Of a stretch of 64,000 nucleotides of DNA, positions 1 through 31,050 are shown piece by piece. This stretch comes from Oasisia sp. SBJ-2009 (lineage: Eukaryota; Annelida; Polychaeta; Sabellida; Siboglinidae), in NCBI GenBank assembly GCA_964017155.1, contig OZ024866.1, positions 21,901,320 to 21,965,319 on the forward strand. Reading direction: 5' to 3'. How positions within the stretch are numbered: position 1 is the first letter of the stretch; each line of letters opens with the position of its first letter. Made by a program: the position numbers and the translations under genes. The notes under the pieces are model-generated. The model was not told the origin of the DNA, did no database searches, and saw nothing but the letters and a program-made list of their open reading frames with translations.

Positions 1-2265
1 CCAGACAATGACTAAGCCCCAGATTAGCAAACTATGGCCAAGTCAGGATGTCCAGTGACTACAGGAACCTGTTGACATCACAATCACCTGCTAACAAGCT
101 TTGCTCCTAAATCTTGCAACTGTTTCTTCTGAACCCTTCAGTAGACAGGGTCCTGATTAGAACAGCCTTGAAGTTTGCAGTTCCCTTCTCAGTTACACTC
201 AGAATTCATACATGTGTTAATTGGACAAATCAAAATCAAAACTACTGACTATTTGGGGTGCCCTTTGTGGTTAGGACTGTGTGACTTCTGCCCTCCTTGT
301 CACAGTTAGTAATGGTGATGATCTTAAATGGCCACACCCACAAGTTAGCTTGGTATAAAGTCATATGTTACTCAGGTGCTCTTCGTTACTCAAGAGCAGC
401 TCCCAATGAGCTCAAAAAGGTATTGTGAAAGTAAGGTTTCATCATTCCTAATGTGATGATACATTTGACCAAAACGCAAATGCAAAACTGTTCATCGCAT
501 CATTCGCATATGATACTGGTACACCATACTACAACAAGGCACTACAATTGCAAAATAAACAAATAAACTAGAGAATACTCCTATTCAGAATTAATATTAA
601 TAGTAAATGCAATCCAATCTAACAGTAATTATAATTAAATAGTGTGATATGATTGACTATTGGTGTCTAGAATCAGACAATCAAGGCAACAACATTGCAA
701 AAACATCAGGAAACAGATAAAAACAATTACAAAATCAATTATAATTAAATACTTGCACTCTTTCATTATTAAAATCTTATTTTTCTTCATTTGTTAGGGT
801 ACATACAACTTAGTATTTAAAGTAAAAAGTTGTATTTCAAATTTTTGTGTTATTATTAATATCTCTAAAATCTATTTAAACTTTCTTTCTTTAATCTGTT
901 TACTTAAGCTGCTCGTGGTGATTTCCTTCAATAACATTTATACTTCTACATTAGCTATGTGATTGTATGTGAGTCCAAACAGACAAGTTTTGCAGAATTT
1001 CAGTCAACTGAATAAACAATAAAATAACTTAAATAAAGCTGATAATTGTTTCACATAAAAGGTTAAAAAGTAAAGGTAAGTTCTAAAGTAACACAGTATC
1101 AAGTTCTCGGGACTGCTCAAAATGCTTCACATTTTACTACCCTGGCAGACATATTCAATTAGACACCATCTCAACTGATTAAAGTTAAATTTACATTCAA
1201 TAATTACTCTATACATTTAGGGTTGTGTTGTAAAAAAAGTATATGAAGTTTACTTTGATATAACATGTTTGGACAAGAAGTGAATTCGGTACACAGAAGT
1301 CTGTCTGCCAGTGGGTCATGCATGAGTGGTTTTGTAATGCAGGCTTTGTCTTGTAATTAGCCTGGCTTCAGGAATGTCACAACCAGTGGGTCACTTTGAT
1401 CACCCAGGCTGGCTGACTCACTGGCTGTCAGGGGGGGGGGGAACATGTCAACATTCTTTGACAACTTTGGAAGGGTAAAGGTCCATCCACCAAGGCTAAT
1501 TATGCACTTGGTCAAAACATAAAGAAGCTTTTATTTAAAAAAAAAAAATTATTTAAGAGGAATTTACTTAGTTATATATTTTATACTGTAATTTTAATTC
1601 ATATTGTCCATTTGAACATTGGATCCATGAACAATATTTTCCATATTAGAAATATGATTTCAATTGTTGTAACAGGTTATAGGACTTGGGATAAAAGAGC
1701 ATTTTGGTAATTGGTATTTTGTAGTTTTCGTAATATGTAATTTTGACTGTAAATCTGTAGAAAGTAATCAAAATTGTGTTTGTATTTTGGTGGTTCGTTA
1801 CTTTAACAGTGTGTAGTAGACATTTTGTAATAAACTGGACATAAGGTTCTTTAACTTAATATATATATATAATTATGATCATACGAAGCACCATCACAAA
1901 CATGCCAAAAATAGTCAAGACACATAATATTGTTGCATTCATTAAACTGTGCCCATAACAGATATTATGATATATGTACAAATTGTCTGATAATTTGGCA
2001 CGAAACATCCTAATGTTTTATTCTAAACAGTCATTTCTTTCTAAATAAAATCTTTGTTGTTTATAAAAACAATATTTATTGAGGATATATGTATTATTTG
2101 TAATAATTATTTACATCAATGCCATATTTGTTGAAGCATGATATTGCACTTTTTGGTGGGCATAATTATAACACTAACATATTAATTTATAGTCATATCT
2201 GATGTAAGTACAACCTTTTATGAATTAACACCTTCTGCAGCATCAATCAAACGAAATTCATCAAA
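1..2265. other. AT-rich non-coding DNA, no gene seen
   Basis: I find no exon, RNA gene or long conserved frame. About 1060-1190 is a diverged copy of a dispersed element also seen near 10.52-10.69 kb and 39.29-39.42 kb. It includes short (AT)n near 1860. It probably belongs to BLM intronic or 3' flanking sequence, but no BLM exon could be identified. Confidence 0.5.
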
Positions 2266-2267
2266 TC

Positions 2268-2505
2268 AACATTGGGTGGTCTAAGTCAAATACAAAATGG
2301 GTGGTCTTAAATCAAATAACAAATGTGTGCTCTAAATCAAATAACAAACTGGGTGGTCTAAATCAAATAACAAACTGTGTGGTCTAAATCAAATAAGAAA
2401 TGGGTGGTCTAAATCAAATAAAAAATGTTGGTCTAAATCAAATAAAAAATGGATGGTCTAAATCAAATAAGAAATGGGTGGTCTAAATAAAATAACAAAC
2501 AGGTG
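2268..2505. repeat. 26-bp minisatellite, about nine copies
   Basis: Imperfect tandem copies of gggtggtctaaatcaaataa plus a few variable bases. No coding potential and no splice site is visible nearby. Confidence 0.85.
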
Positions 2506-3469
2506 ATAAATTTGTCCCCCGTGTTACAATAAATAAAAACACATAAAATTGGTGATTAAAAAAAAAGCACACATTTAAGATTACCCCCAACGAAATCACC
2601 CCCTTCCCCCCAAAAAAAAGTCACTCAGGTAGATGACAGACGGTGACAAGTCCAGATAGGAGGAGTCAATGGTGTCAGTGTCACCATAGTTATGACAACA
2701 AACCATGTTGATGACACCTGTCCACCAATGACCACTGAGCTGACCTGTCACCACTGGTCAGCTGCAGTGGTCAGCTGACTGTGAGCTGTTGAAGACAGTT
2801 AATGAGGTATTCAAGCCAGGTGGTGACAGGCCACTATAAAAGCCCCCTGCCCAGCTGGTGGTCAGACACTTGACCTGGGTTGGCCTGATGCTGCACATCA
2901 CAAGACTGGACACTGCAGGTATTGCTTCAGTTTTACCTCCACTTTCTGGGAGGAACATTTTATTTTGTTGCATTTGTATTCTTCAGACAGACATTTTGGA
3001 AAGTTGTTTCTATTTGAAATCAAGACGTTTTCTTGCTAATTAGATCACTTTCATGACATGACTTTAATGAAATTAGTTATTGAGTTATCTTTGTGGACTA
3101 GAAACTGCAATATTTTATTAAGGAGACATGGCAATTTCAGAACTGTCCAGAGGAATTGATAAACTTGCTGGTCATTTTAGCTAGTAATTAATGTGGGATT
3201 ATCAATTTTTTTGCCTATCGACGGTCTAGCCCATGAATCACCTGGTAGACTGAATATAAATTGTTCCTATCAGCACCATGTGCATTCTGTAAAAAAATCC
3301 CCTTATAGCTATTATTGGTGCAACTTGCATGAGAACATTTGCATGCATTTAACATTGAACGTACAGAACGAAAAGGGATTGCACATTAATTTACAATCAG
3401 TTTCAAGTATTTCTCGCCTGCTGAATGTAGGCTCTTTGGATATTTGTTTCATGCACTAGTGCCATGTGT

Positions 3470-4800
3470 GTTTGTGTGAATTACTGCCATAAGCACCATA
3501 GGTACTGGTGCATGCGGCAAAGATATTGCATCTTATGCTTCATTGTAAATGTAGTGTATCTGATGAGATCTCATTTTCCGAATTCATACAGCACATAACA
3601 CGCAGGGGTGAAGTAAAGAAAGCTAATTAGATGAATGGGTCATTACAGGCAGCTTAGAAGGTCTGCATTGTTAGTGCATTCCAAGTGTTCAGTGAAGCGT
3701 GACTGGACATGGGCAAGTGACCAGGCTGGTGGCCACTTGACTGGTCTATTGTGTCATAGTGGTCATTCACTACAAACTGTTACCTGTGCCACTGTGTACA
3801 TTGGCCAGCTGGACAGTGGTCAAGAGGACTAGTGGCTGACTTCAGGCTGGTAGTTAATAGTTACTTGTATTTTAGTAATATGCTACATTTACTATAAATG
3901 TTAATATAAATAAATATAGCATATTATTAAGATTAAGATGTAATATTGAGTAATATATTTAATATTTTTGAAGCATTTTGGAAGGTGCTTGACCAGTCGT
4001 AAGTTGCTTGACCAGTCGTCCTCTACCGAGTGTGTGTTTGTGTCGCTCTCACCATAAGCACCACTTGGTACTGGTACCGCCGGCATGCCGACACCCCATG
4101 CCGACACCCCATGCTGCTCCGACACCCCTTGTGAGGTCGATATCTTGATACTATTCGCCCTCAATGGCACCATCAGTGTGTGCTCTGGTGCGTGCGACAG
4201 AAGCACCTCCTGGTGCCATACAGGGAGACTAACGGTTGCTATGGAAACAAGGAAGCTGATGCCCTATAGGAATTACCAACAAACGAATGTTTTTACTCTC
4301 GGGTACACGATGGTTGCTTATGGTATATACCATTCATAAGCACCATCTGGTGCCTAAGATTGGAAGCATATTTACCATCGATGTCATGCCTTTATTTGTC
4401 ATTTGTGATATTGGGGAAAATGGCACACATTTAAATTTTTAAATTTTATTATTACAACAGAAACAATGGTTGTCTGTTTCGGGTACCAGATGTGTGTTTG
4501 TGACTCGTTACAACCATAAGCACCACCTGGTGCCAAAAACGTGCAGTCGATCGATCATCTAAACAAGCGTTTAAACATTTGTGAAAATGATGGTTTAGAA
4601 GCGAAATCGTGGCTTTCTGTTTCGGGTATCGGGTGCGTGTTTGTGGCTACAGCAAACATAAGCACCACCTGGTGCCAAAACATGGAGTCAGATAACTGCT
4701 GTGTCGATTGATTGTGTTTTGCTTTCTGTCTCGGGTGGCCGGTTGTGTGCTTGTGGAGGATGACATAAGACATAAGCACCAACCGGTGCCTAAGTCATGA
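3470..4800. repeat. six irregularly spaced modules with palindrome GCACCACCTGGTGC
   Basis: A module reading (tgtgtttgtg...) cataagcaccacctggtgcc recurs near 3487, 4050, 4335, 4512, 4655 and 4768 with spacing between about 110 and 560 bp. The flanks are also partly shared (cgggtaccagatgtgtgttt). The core is an inverted repeat able to form a hairpin and contains an E-box-like CACCTG. Spacing is too irregular for a simple minisatellite. Function unknown. Confidence 0.75.
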
Positions 4801-4929
4801 GGTGAAGTCTACGGCATCGACAACGGTCAACAATATAATATTTTGTTTATATTGTATCATTTAAAAAAAAACTATTATACATTACATAAAACCGAATATG
4901 CTTACTAATGAATTTACCCATACCTTGAA

Positions 4930-5290
4930 AATCTGATTTAACTATATATGTTTATTTTATTATTTAATCTGCCAAACCAAATATGCTTATATTATTATTA
5001 CATTATTTACTCATCATACCTTGAAAATCACTCCTTTTGTTTTGTATTTACATTCTTAGATTTAACTATATATGTTTATTTTATTATTTAATCTGCCAAA
5101 CCAAATATGCTTATTATTATATTGTTACATTATTTACACATCATACCTTGAAAATCACTCCTTTTGTTTTGTATTTACATTCTTAGATTTAATTATATAT
5201 TTATTTTATTTAATCTGCCAAACCAAAAGTTTATTATATTATTATTATATTATTATTACATTACATACTCATCATACCATTTGTATGTAA
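4930..5290. repeat. three copies of a ~126-bp AT-rich tandem repeat
   Basis: Copies start near 4934, 5059 and 5186 (gatttaactatatatgttta ... taatctgccaaaccaaa). They lie just downstream (minus sense) of the last visible BLM exon and have no coding capacity. Confidence 0.8.
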
Positions 5291-5385
5291 AATCTATTTA
5301 CATGAAATTTTAATTTATATAATTTAATTTTATATAATTATTTAATCTGCCAATAGTATGTATGATGTGTGCCCATTTGTTGTCA

Positions 5386-25103
<19,718 letters not shown>

Positions 25104-25918
25104 CTGCAAGAAGATATCAGACGCTAGGCAATGCTTGTTTAACACGCTGAGGACCATTTGGTAAGTGGTATACATGGGGTAACTAGCATGCAAAGTTGTA
25201 TTTGATCGAAAACAAAGGTAATCATTGGTAAATGGCCTTAGGGACATTAGGAAATATGATTTTACGTGTTTTGCCAATCATAATAAAGTTGATTATAATA
25301 ATTTCTGGGAGATGCTTAAAAAATATATATGCCGTTGAATTGTTGATATTTCACTTTCCCTAGATACATATGTACCTAAATAAAAACTTCTTTCTCATAA
25401 TTTGTTTCTATGAGATAGCTATATAGATAAAAATTAAATAAGGTTAGATAAGTGTAAAAGTCAGTGTACACATCTGTAGTTTGTTTAATATTTCACATAA
25501 ATATTTCTTTTAGACTATACTTCTAAGTTCTAGTTCTAGTGACTAGTCTACTGTCAGGGAATATTAATTATATTTTGCCTAAAGAAATTGTTTGGTCCTA
25601 CCACCCTAGGTTTATTACGGAGGACTATGTTATCAATCCGACCGTTTTCGAACTCGAAACCAGTGGCAGTTGCAGCAGCATTCGTGGTATGTCTACCCGG
25701 TTGACAATTAATTCTTGATGATTGAATCCGTTGTCGTTGACGAGTAGCAGCTAGTTTAGAAGATTGAATGAGTATAATATATATCTAACGTATGCGTGTG
25801 GTTATAAAACAAACAGGCGCCCATAGAAACAACGCAAATTGAAACCACTTTCGTTCACAATTAATGTTGAACATGACTGTATCACATTCGCATTTGACAG
25901 CTCATTCTTCTGCATTAC

Positions 25919-26090
25919 CTTCCAGATCCAGGGCTTCCAAATCTGGCGCGCTGTCATCGAGTACTTTGCCTCCGGAGCAGAGTTGTGTTCATGACTCACT
26001 GAATGAATAATCTTTCGGAGACCATAATCTTTCGATGGAGCACCGCTGAAAGTGTTCCCCAACGACACTAATAGAACTAGAAACAAAAAT
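25919..26090 (-). other. candidate 5' UTR exon of BLM
   Basis: The coding exon at 25103-24996 is preceded by a splice acceptor (CTTGCAG), so an upstream leader exon must exist. On the minus strand a good donor, GGAAG|gtaatg, lies at 25919/25918, and the stretch back to about 26090 is the likely leader. It contains an open frame starting at 26086 with a hydrophobic start. With an alternative acceptor 7 nt further in, that frame could run into the BLM frame. I favour non-coding because the downstream ATG already aligns with the BLM N-terminus. The transcription start is not seen directly. Confidence 0.4.
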
Positions 26091-26405
26091 TGGAAGGTGT
26101 ACCTGAAGAAAAACTATCGAATATGAGATTTATATGTTATACTGATTTTGATGCAAGCTTGTTTGCGTGAAAGATATCCGGATTATTTACATAAGGAATC
26201 GCATACTTAAATATTTCACAAAAGAATGTTATGCATATGTATATACATACAATTAAGTTATTGTTAAGATATAAATATTATTGCAAATTAGAAATTATGA
26301 CCTGAAACAAATAGGTTGATAATTGCAGAATAGCGCCGAAAGGGTTATTGCCCTATCCGCACATTAGGCATGCCCTAAAAGCTCGCCACAGTTTTCCCAG
26401 AATTC
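26090..26405. promoter_or_regulatory. probable shared BLM / RPL36 divergent promoter
   Basis: The two genes are head to head. The candidate BLM leader exon starts at about 26090 on the minus strand, and the RPL36 TOP-like start is at about 26406-26411 on the plus strand, leaving about 300 bp. No TATA box is placed convincingly for either gene. Inference from gene layout only. Confidence 0.5.
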
Positions 26406-26449
26406 AACTTCCTTTTCTATAGCCGTGTTCCTTCCCTGTGGTTAGGAAG
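26406..26449 (+). promoter_or_regulatory. RPL36: RPL36 non-coding first exon with 5' TOP-like tract
   Basis: The pyrimidine run CTTCCTTTTCT at about 26408-26417 matches the 5' terminal oligopyrimidine start used by ribosomal protein genes. The short leader ends GGAAG|gtatgt at 26449/26450. The next RPL36 exon begins at acceptor ttgttgtag with only AAAA before the ATG, so an upstream leader exon is required and this is the best candidate. A TOP tract would place translation under mTOR/LARP1 control, as in other animals. Confidence 0.6.
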
Positions 26450-27025
26450 GTATGTTTTCTCATATAAATCTGTTTTATCTCGTTCCATCCGTTAGTGTAA
26501 ATTTCTTATAAACATTGTTAGACAATAAGAGGTTAATTACCAACATACGCAGCAATTTTTTCTAACGATACATTGACTTCAAATGTACATAATGTGAATA
26601 ATTTAATCTTCATCAGTTCCAACGTTGTGTATCAACGTCTGACCGCCTGACCATTATGTTTACCAATTGAACACACGTGGGTTGCATGTTTTCGGTATTA
26701 TTGCTTTGCTACGAAAGTTGACTAGTTGAAATAGGTATGAACTAAACTTGCACCATTCGTTTCGGCTTTCCACAAAACTACATTGCTGATTCATTCGCTA
26801 ATTCAGTCTTCTGACAGTGCCCGACTCCCGAGAGATGCGTCTCTCACTGCCTCATGAAATGTTTTGCAAGCTTAATTACTAAAAGTTAGGATACCCAATG
26901 ATTATACCAGTAGCTTATCATCTAATTTCGTATTTGAGAACCATGATTTTCGTTCTACTGAATCATGTTTACATGCAGACTGGTGGGTACTTTTGCAGTT
27001 TAGGCCCGCACTTCGAAAAAACAAT

Positions 27026-27365
27026 CAAAATGTTCACCTACGATGACCAAACTTCGCATGGTGTATCTACTACACCTGTACTACGCGTATGCACTTGTCA
27101 CGTGATCCAAAAATAATAATTAATGCCTGAAATCGATCAAAATGTGTACGTAAATAATCCGCTTTCCTCGTCGAGTCACTACCGCCACAGTGAACTCCGT
27201 CACCCGGCGTCAGGTGGCGCCGAGGAAAGTGCGTTATTTACGTACACATTTTGATAGATTTTAGGCATTAATAATTATTTGTGGATCATGTGACAAGTGT
27301 ATACGTGTAGTACAGGTATAGTAGATACACCATGCGAAATTTGGTCATCGTAGGTGAACATTTTG
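27026..27365. mobile_element. palindromic element (MITE-like) in RPL36 intron 1
   Basis: Two inverted arms of about 140 bp (27026-27170 and 27219-27365) surround a GC-richer loop with ggcgtcaggtggcgcc. Arm ends read AAAATGTTCACC / GGTGAACATTTT. It is the folded-back structure of a MITE. No clear target duplication was found, so the exact edges are uncertain. Confidence 0.7.
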
Positions 27366-27977
27366 CTATATTGGATACCTAATTTGCATAATTTATGCAA
27401 AAAAATGAGAAATAGCTCAATTCTATTGAAAACTAGTTACATACCAAATATGGTTGATATGTGTTGAAAAGTAAAGATTTTTGTTTGAATCTATACCTAC
27501 CTTGAAGTTTTGACATTTTCCCCCGAGGTAATCAGGGAAAACAGTAAAACGTCATATAAAACCCAAACGACATGACATGGCTGAATGAAACTTGTTTTAC
27601 TATCCGAATATAATATGTATCTTTCACAAATTCATATTTTTATCGCTTTTAGTGACTTTTTTCAATTTTGTGCTTGTCTCTTGCCAAGTGTCAATTTGCT
27701 AAAATAACATATTCCCACATTTTCAATATGGCATATCTCTGGTAATATTAGTCATACCACTCTAATAATTTATGTACATGTTGAACATGTTGTTGTCCTT
27801 GGATGCATGTAATATTGAGTTATTCTAGTAATAAGTTAAAAAGTTGTGTTAAGTCAAAATGACATTTTATAATAAATTCCTTACTTTCTAGGCCTATGTC
27901 AGATACATGCGTTTTGGTGCACTGGTGTTTTACTTAATCGCATCACCATCGTTAAGAAAGCGTTAACTCACTGATGT

Positions 27978-28060
27978 TGCATTCATGTGATGAGTAATTC
28001 CATGACTTTCGTTCTACTGAATCATGAATGTAGATACAAATTGGACTCTGATGAAATGCA
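27978..28060 (+). ncRNA. SNORD59: C/D box snoRNA, SNORD59 (U59)-like, copy 1
   Basis: Terminal stem TGCATT/AATGCA, C box GTGATGA (27987-27993), D' box CTGA (28017-28020) and D box CTGA (28048-28051). The guide upstream of D' is TGACTTTCGTTCT. It is complementary to the conserved 18S rRNA segment AGAACGAAAGTC and has the same guide and D' spacing as I recall for human U59, which directs 2'-O-methylation of an A in that segment. The RNA lies in intron 1 of RPL36 in sense orientation, as expected for a splicing-released snoRNA. The C' box is weak. Confidence 0.8.
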
Positions 28061-28192
28061 CTCATTGCCTACATAATTGTGACTACAGTCATTCTCCCCC
28101 AGTAAATAGCTTGATTACGGATGTTTTTCATCTTATGCAGTAAATATCCATAAACGTACAATATATTAATTGATAAGGTTTGTTGTAGAAAA

Positions 28193-31025
28193 ATGGCGAT
28201 CCGCTATGAGATGGCCGTTGGCCTTAACAAAGGCAAAAAGGTCACCAAGAATGTCATGAAGCCACGCCAGTCAAGGAGGAAGGGAGTAAGTAGTTATTAC
28301 CCAATTTTAAGTATCTTGTTTGGCCAGTAACTGACCTGATGCCTATCACCAAAAAATTGAATATCTGGCATATGGTGTGAGATTTTGTGGTCATAAACCT
28401 ACTCTAGATAGCTATTCATTCTAAGTATATTGTACTTTGTTCGCACTGGTCAACTAAATCTGAAAATCCCCAACATCAGTGATATATAGTACCATTACAT
28501 GCATTGCAAAAATCAAGACCCGAAAAGTATCCCTTGTATGAAGTTGACATGACTCGATATTACATATCATATAGGACTAGTGGTGCACTGGCAAACTGCA
28601 ATTATCAACAAATATTTGAGCAAGGTGTTGAAGCAATTCTGTGGGTGAACACTATATTAAAATGTAGCGATGTTGCATTCATATGATGAGTAAATGCATG
28701 ACTTCTATTGAATCATGAATGAAGACACAACTTAGACTCTGATGAAATGCACTCAAAATTGTCACTTGCCAAAATACACATCAGTTGCAATCAGTAATTG
28801 TTTAACCTGGAAGCATTAAACATAATAATTTTATGGGGGAAAATAATTAAAATCCGTTGGCAATCTTGCAAGCTTATAGCAAGAAATATATTTGCCGGTC
28901 GGTGTTAAATTGCTCAAAAATTTTTTTAAGTATTCCTTTTTAGCGCATGAACCGTTCATGCTTGTGTGCAAGTCATTCAAATAAAACTCGGCCATGATAA
29001 TTTAATTCCTTTTGTGTTTTCTATTTACACACCGGTCTTATTTGATTCCAGTTGTGCCACGTGTTCATAACTAATGTCACTGTCCTCATTCCTTAAAATG
29101 TGGTGATGTTGCATTCATGTGATGAGTAATTCCATGACTTTCGTTCTACTGAACCATGAATGTAGATACAATTTGGACTCTGATGAAATGCACTCAAGTT
29201 CTCAGTTGCCAGTGTACACTGGTAACCAATCAAATCAATCTCTGCCATGATTATTCATTTAGTGTTTTTCATTTACAAACTTGTGTCATTTGAGCTGTTT
29301 AAATGATTAAAATAAGATGATTCTAGTGCCATATGTTCATAATTAATCCCCGATATCAGTGATATACAGCACCATTGCATGCATTGCAAAAATCAAGACA
29401 CGGTAAGCATCCTTTGTGAGAAGTTGACATGAATCAGTATTACGTATGTAGGAGTGTACTGGCAAACTGCAATTATCAACAAATATTTGAATAGTGTGTT
29501 GAAACAATTCTGTGGGTGAACATTATATTAAAATGTAGTGATGTGGGATTCATATGAAGAGTTGAATCATGAAGACACAACTTAGACGGATGAAATGCAC
29601 TCAAATTGTCATTTGCCAGAGTACATGTCACATCATTTGCAATCACTAATTGTTTAACTTGGAAGCATTAAACATAATAATTTTATGGGGGAACTAATTA
29701 AGATCAGTTGGCAATCTTGCATGCTTATAGCCAGAAATATTTTTTGCCTGTCTTAAATTACTCAAAAAGTATTCATTTTAGAGCAAGTCATTCAAATAAA
29801 ACTCGGCCATGATTATTCCTTTTGTGTTTTCTAGTTACAAACCGGTGTTATTTGATTCCACTTGTGCCACATGTTCATAACTAATGTCACCCTCCTTCTT
29901 TAAAATGTGGTGATGTTGCATTCATGTGATGAGTAATTCCATGACTTTCGTTCTACTGAATCATGAATGTAGATACAATTTGGATTCTGATGAAATGCAC
30001 TCAAGTTCTCAGTTGCCAGTGTACACTGTAAGCCAATCAAATCAATCTCTTACATGATTATTCATTTAGTGTTTTTCATTTACAAAGTCGTGAAATTTGA
30101 GCTGTTTTAATAATTAAAATAAGTTGATTCTAGTGCCAAATCTTCGTAATTAATGTCCGTCGTTCTTCCCCCCTTCCCCCGACTTAGTAAATTTAGTGGC
30201 AGTGGCCTGCAGTCTTATTACATATGGGGTAGTTGTAATTAACAGTCTTAGTAGCTTGGTAAAGACAAGTCTGTGGCTAATCCTCGGCAAAGTAGAAAGT
30301 GTTATCAACATCATGTAACAGGCTGTAATGTTGATGTTGTAGTCCCTAACAAAGCACGCCAAATTCGTGCGAGACATCGTTCGTGACGTGTGTGGCTTTG
30401 CACCATACGAGAAGCGTGCTCTTGAGTTGCTGAGGATCTCCAAGGACAAGCGTGCTCTCAAGTTCTGCAAGAAGAGGGTATGTGGCATGATAGTAGTGTT
30501 TTGACAGATGTTATTTCACTATTAATGTTTCTAGTCATTCCTTTCCCAAGCGACCTTGGTTATAAGCTAACAGTCCATGGTATCAGTACTCATTACATTG
30601 ATGCAATGTTTTTTTTTTAGTATTGAGCGTGTGTATGCTGCTGTTCTGACAAGAAGGCAGGGTGAAAAAATTGACCCTAAAGAGCTATTTCTAATGTTAC
30701 TATTATAGTCAAAACCAATTCAATTTTGAAATATTCAAACAATTTGCATTCCCATTACAGTTTTACCTAAAGTAGAAGTTATGGTGTTTCGGTAGCCCCA
30801 TATTTGTCAGTTAATTGACGTATAGTCATTTTTGTATATATTTCAACCTGCCAATATATTGTTGATGTTTTTATGAATGTAGCAGCGTTCGAGAGTAAGT
30901 GTACAAGCAGAGGAGAGTTAAGTTTCTTGTTGTTGTTTCAGCTGGGTGGTCATGTGCGAGGCAAGAAGAAGCGAGAGGAGATGCAGGTGCAGCTGCAGCA
31001 GATGAGGAAGGCTGGCCACAAATAA
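28193..31025 (+). CDS. RPL36: 60S ribosomal protein L36 (eL36), complete
   Basis: Three coding exons, 28193-28285, 30343-30477 and 30942-31025, join in phase 0 to give 103 residues (human 105). Exon one reads [20 protein letters not shown], exon two [18 protein letters not shown] and onward to ALKFCKKR, and exon three [15 protein letters not shown] to MRKAGHK and stop. This is highly similar to vertebrate RPL36 across its whole length. The protein is a component of the large cytosolic ribosomal subunit. The upstream TOP-like leader exon and poly(A) signal complete the gene. Its introns carry snoRNA modules, consistent with snoRNA hosting by ribosomal protein genes. Confidence 0.97.
28674..28751 (+). 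ncRNA. C/D snoRNA-like copy 2, U59 guide lost
   Basis: The stem TGCATT/AATGCA, C box ATGATGA (28683-28689) and D box CTGA (28739-28742) remain. The D' guide is reduced to GACTTCTATTGA and no longer pairs with the 18S target. The D-box guide region (ACACAACTTAGACT) differs from the U59-like copies. This is either a decayed copy or a snoRNA with a new target. RPL36 intron 2. Confidence 0.5.
29110..29192 (+). ncRNA. SNORD59: C/D box snoRNA, SNORD59-like, copy 3
   Basis: Near-identical to copy 1: the same stem, C box GTGATGA (29119-29125), guide TGACTTTCGTTCT, D' CTGA and D CTGA. It lies in RPL36 intron 2 and belongs to a tandem duplicated block. Confidence 0.78.
29535..29602 (+). pseudogene. 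degenerate snoRNA-like copy 4
   Basis: Aligned to copy 2 but the C box is ATGAAGA, the D box is CGGA, and the stem and guide are damaged. Likely non-functional. Confidence 0.6.
29917..29999 (+). ncRNA. SNORD59: C/D box snoRNA, SNORD59-like, copy 5
   Basis: Stem TGCATT/AATGCA, C box GTGATGA, the intact 18S-complementary guide TGACTTTCGTTCT, D' CTGA, and D CTGA (29987-29990). RPL36 intron 2, second duplicated block. Confidence 0.78.
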
Positions 31026-31044
31026 ACTGTTGCTCTCTCACGCC

Positions 31045-31050
31045 AATAAA
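31045..31050 (+). terminator. RPL36: RPL36 poly(A) signal AATAAA
   Basis: AATAAA lies 20 bp after the stop codon. A second AATAAA (31021-31026) overlaps the stop codon. The downstream one gives a short 3' UTR typical of ribosomal protein genes. Confidence 0.8.

Larger units (their letters stand above)
28440..30150 (+). repeat. tandem ~870-bp duplication in RPL36 intron 2
   Basis: Landmarks recur in order. For example, cagtgatatatagtaccatt (28478) recurs as cagtgatatacagcaccatt (29357), the copy 2 module as copy 4, and the copy 3 module as copy 5. The block therefore duplicated once, multiplying snoRNA modules. Confidence 0.8.

Noticed and set aside
3193..3459. 88-residue plus-strand frame downstream of BLM
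   Set aside because: No recognisable domain, no splice context and AT-rich composition. Chance frame.
25802..26086. 94-residue minus-strand frame with a signal-peptide-like start (MFLVLLVSLG)
   Set aside because: It overlaps the probable BLM leader exon and ends at a splice donor. No homologous protein is recognised, and the BLM start lies in the next exon.
30150..30488. 112-residue minus-strand frame across RPL36 exon 2
   Set aside because: Antisense shadow of a confirmed ribosomal protein exon.
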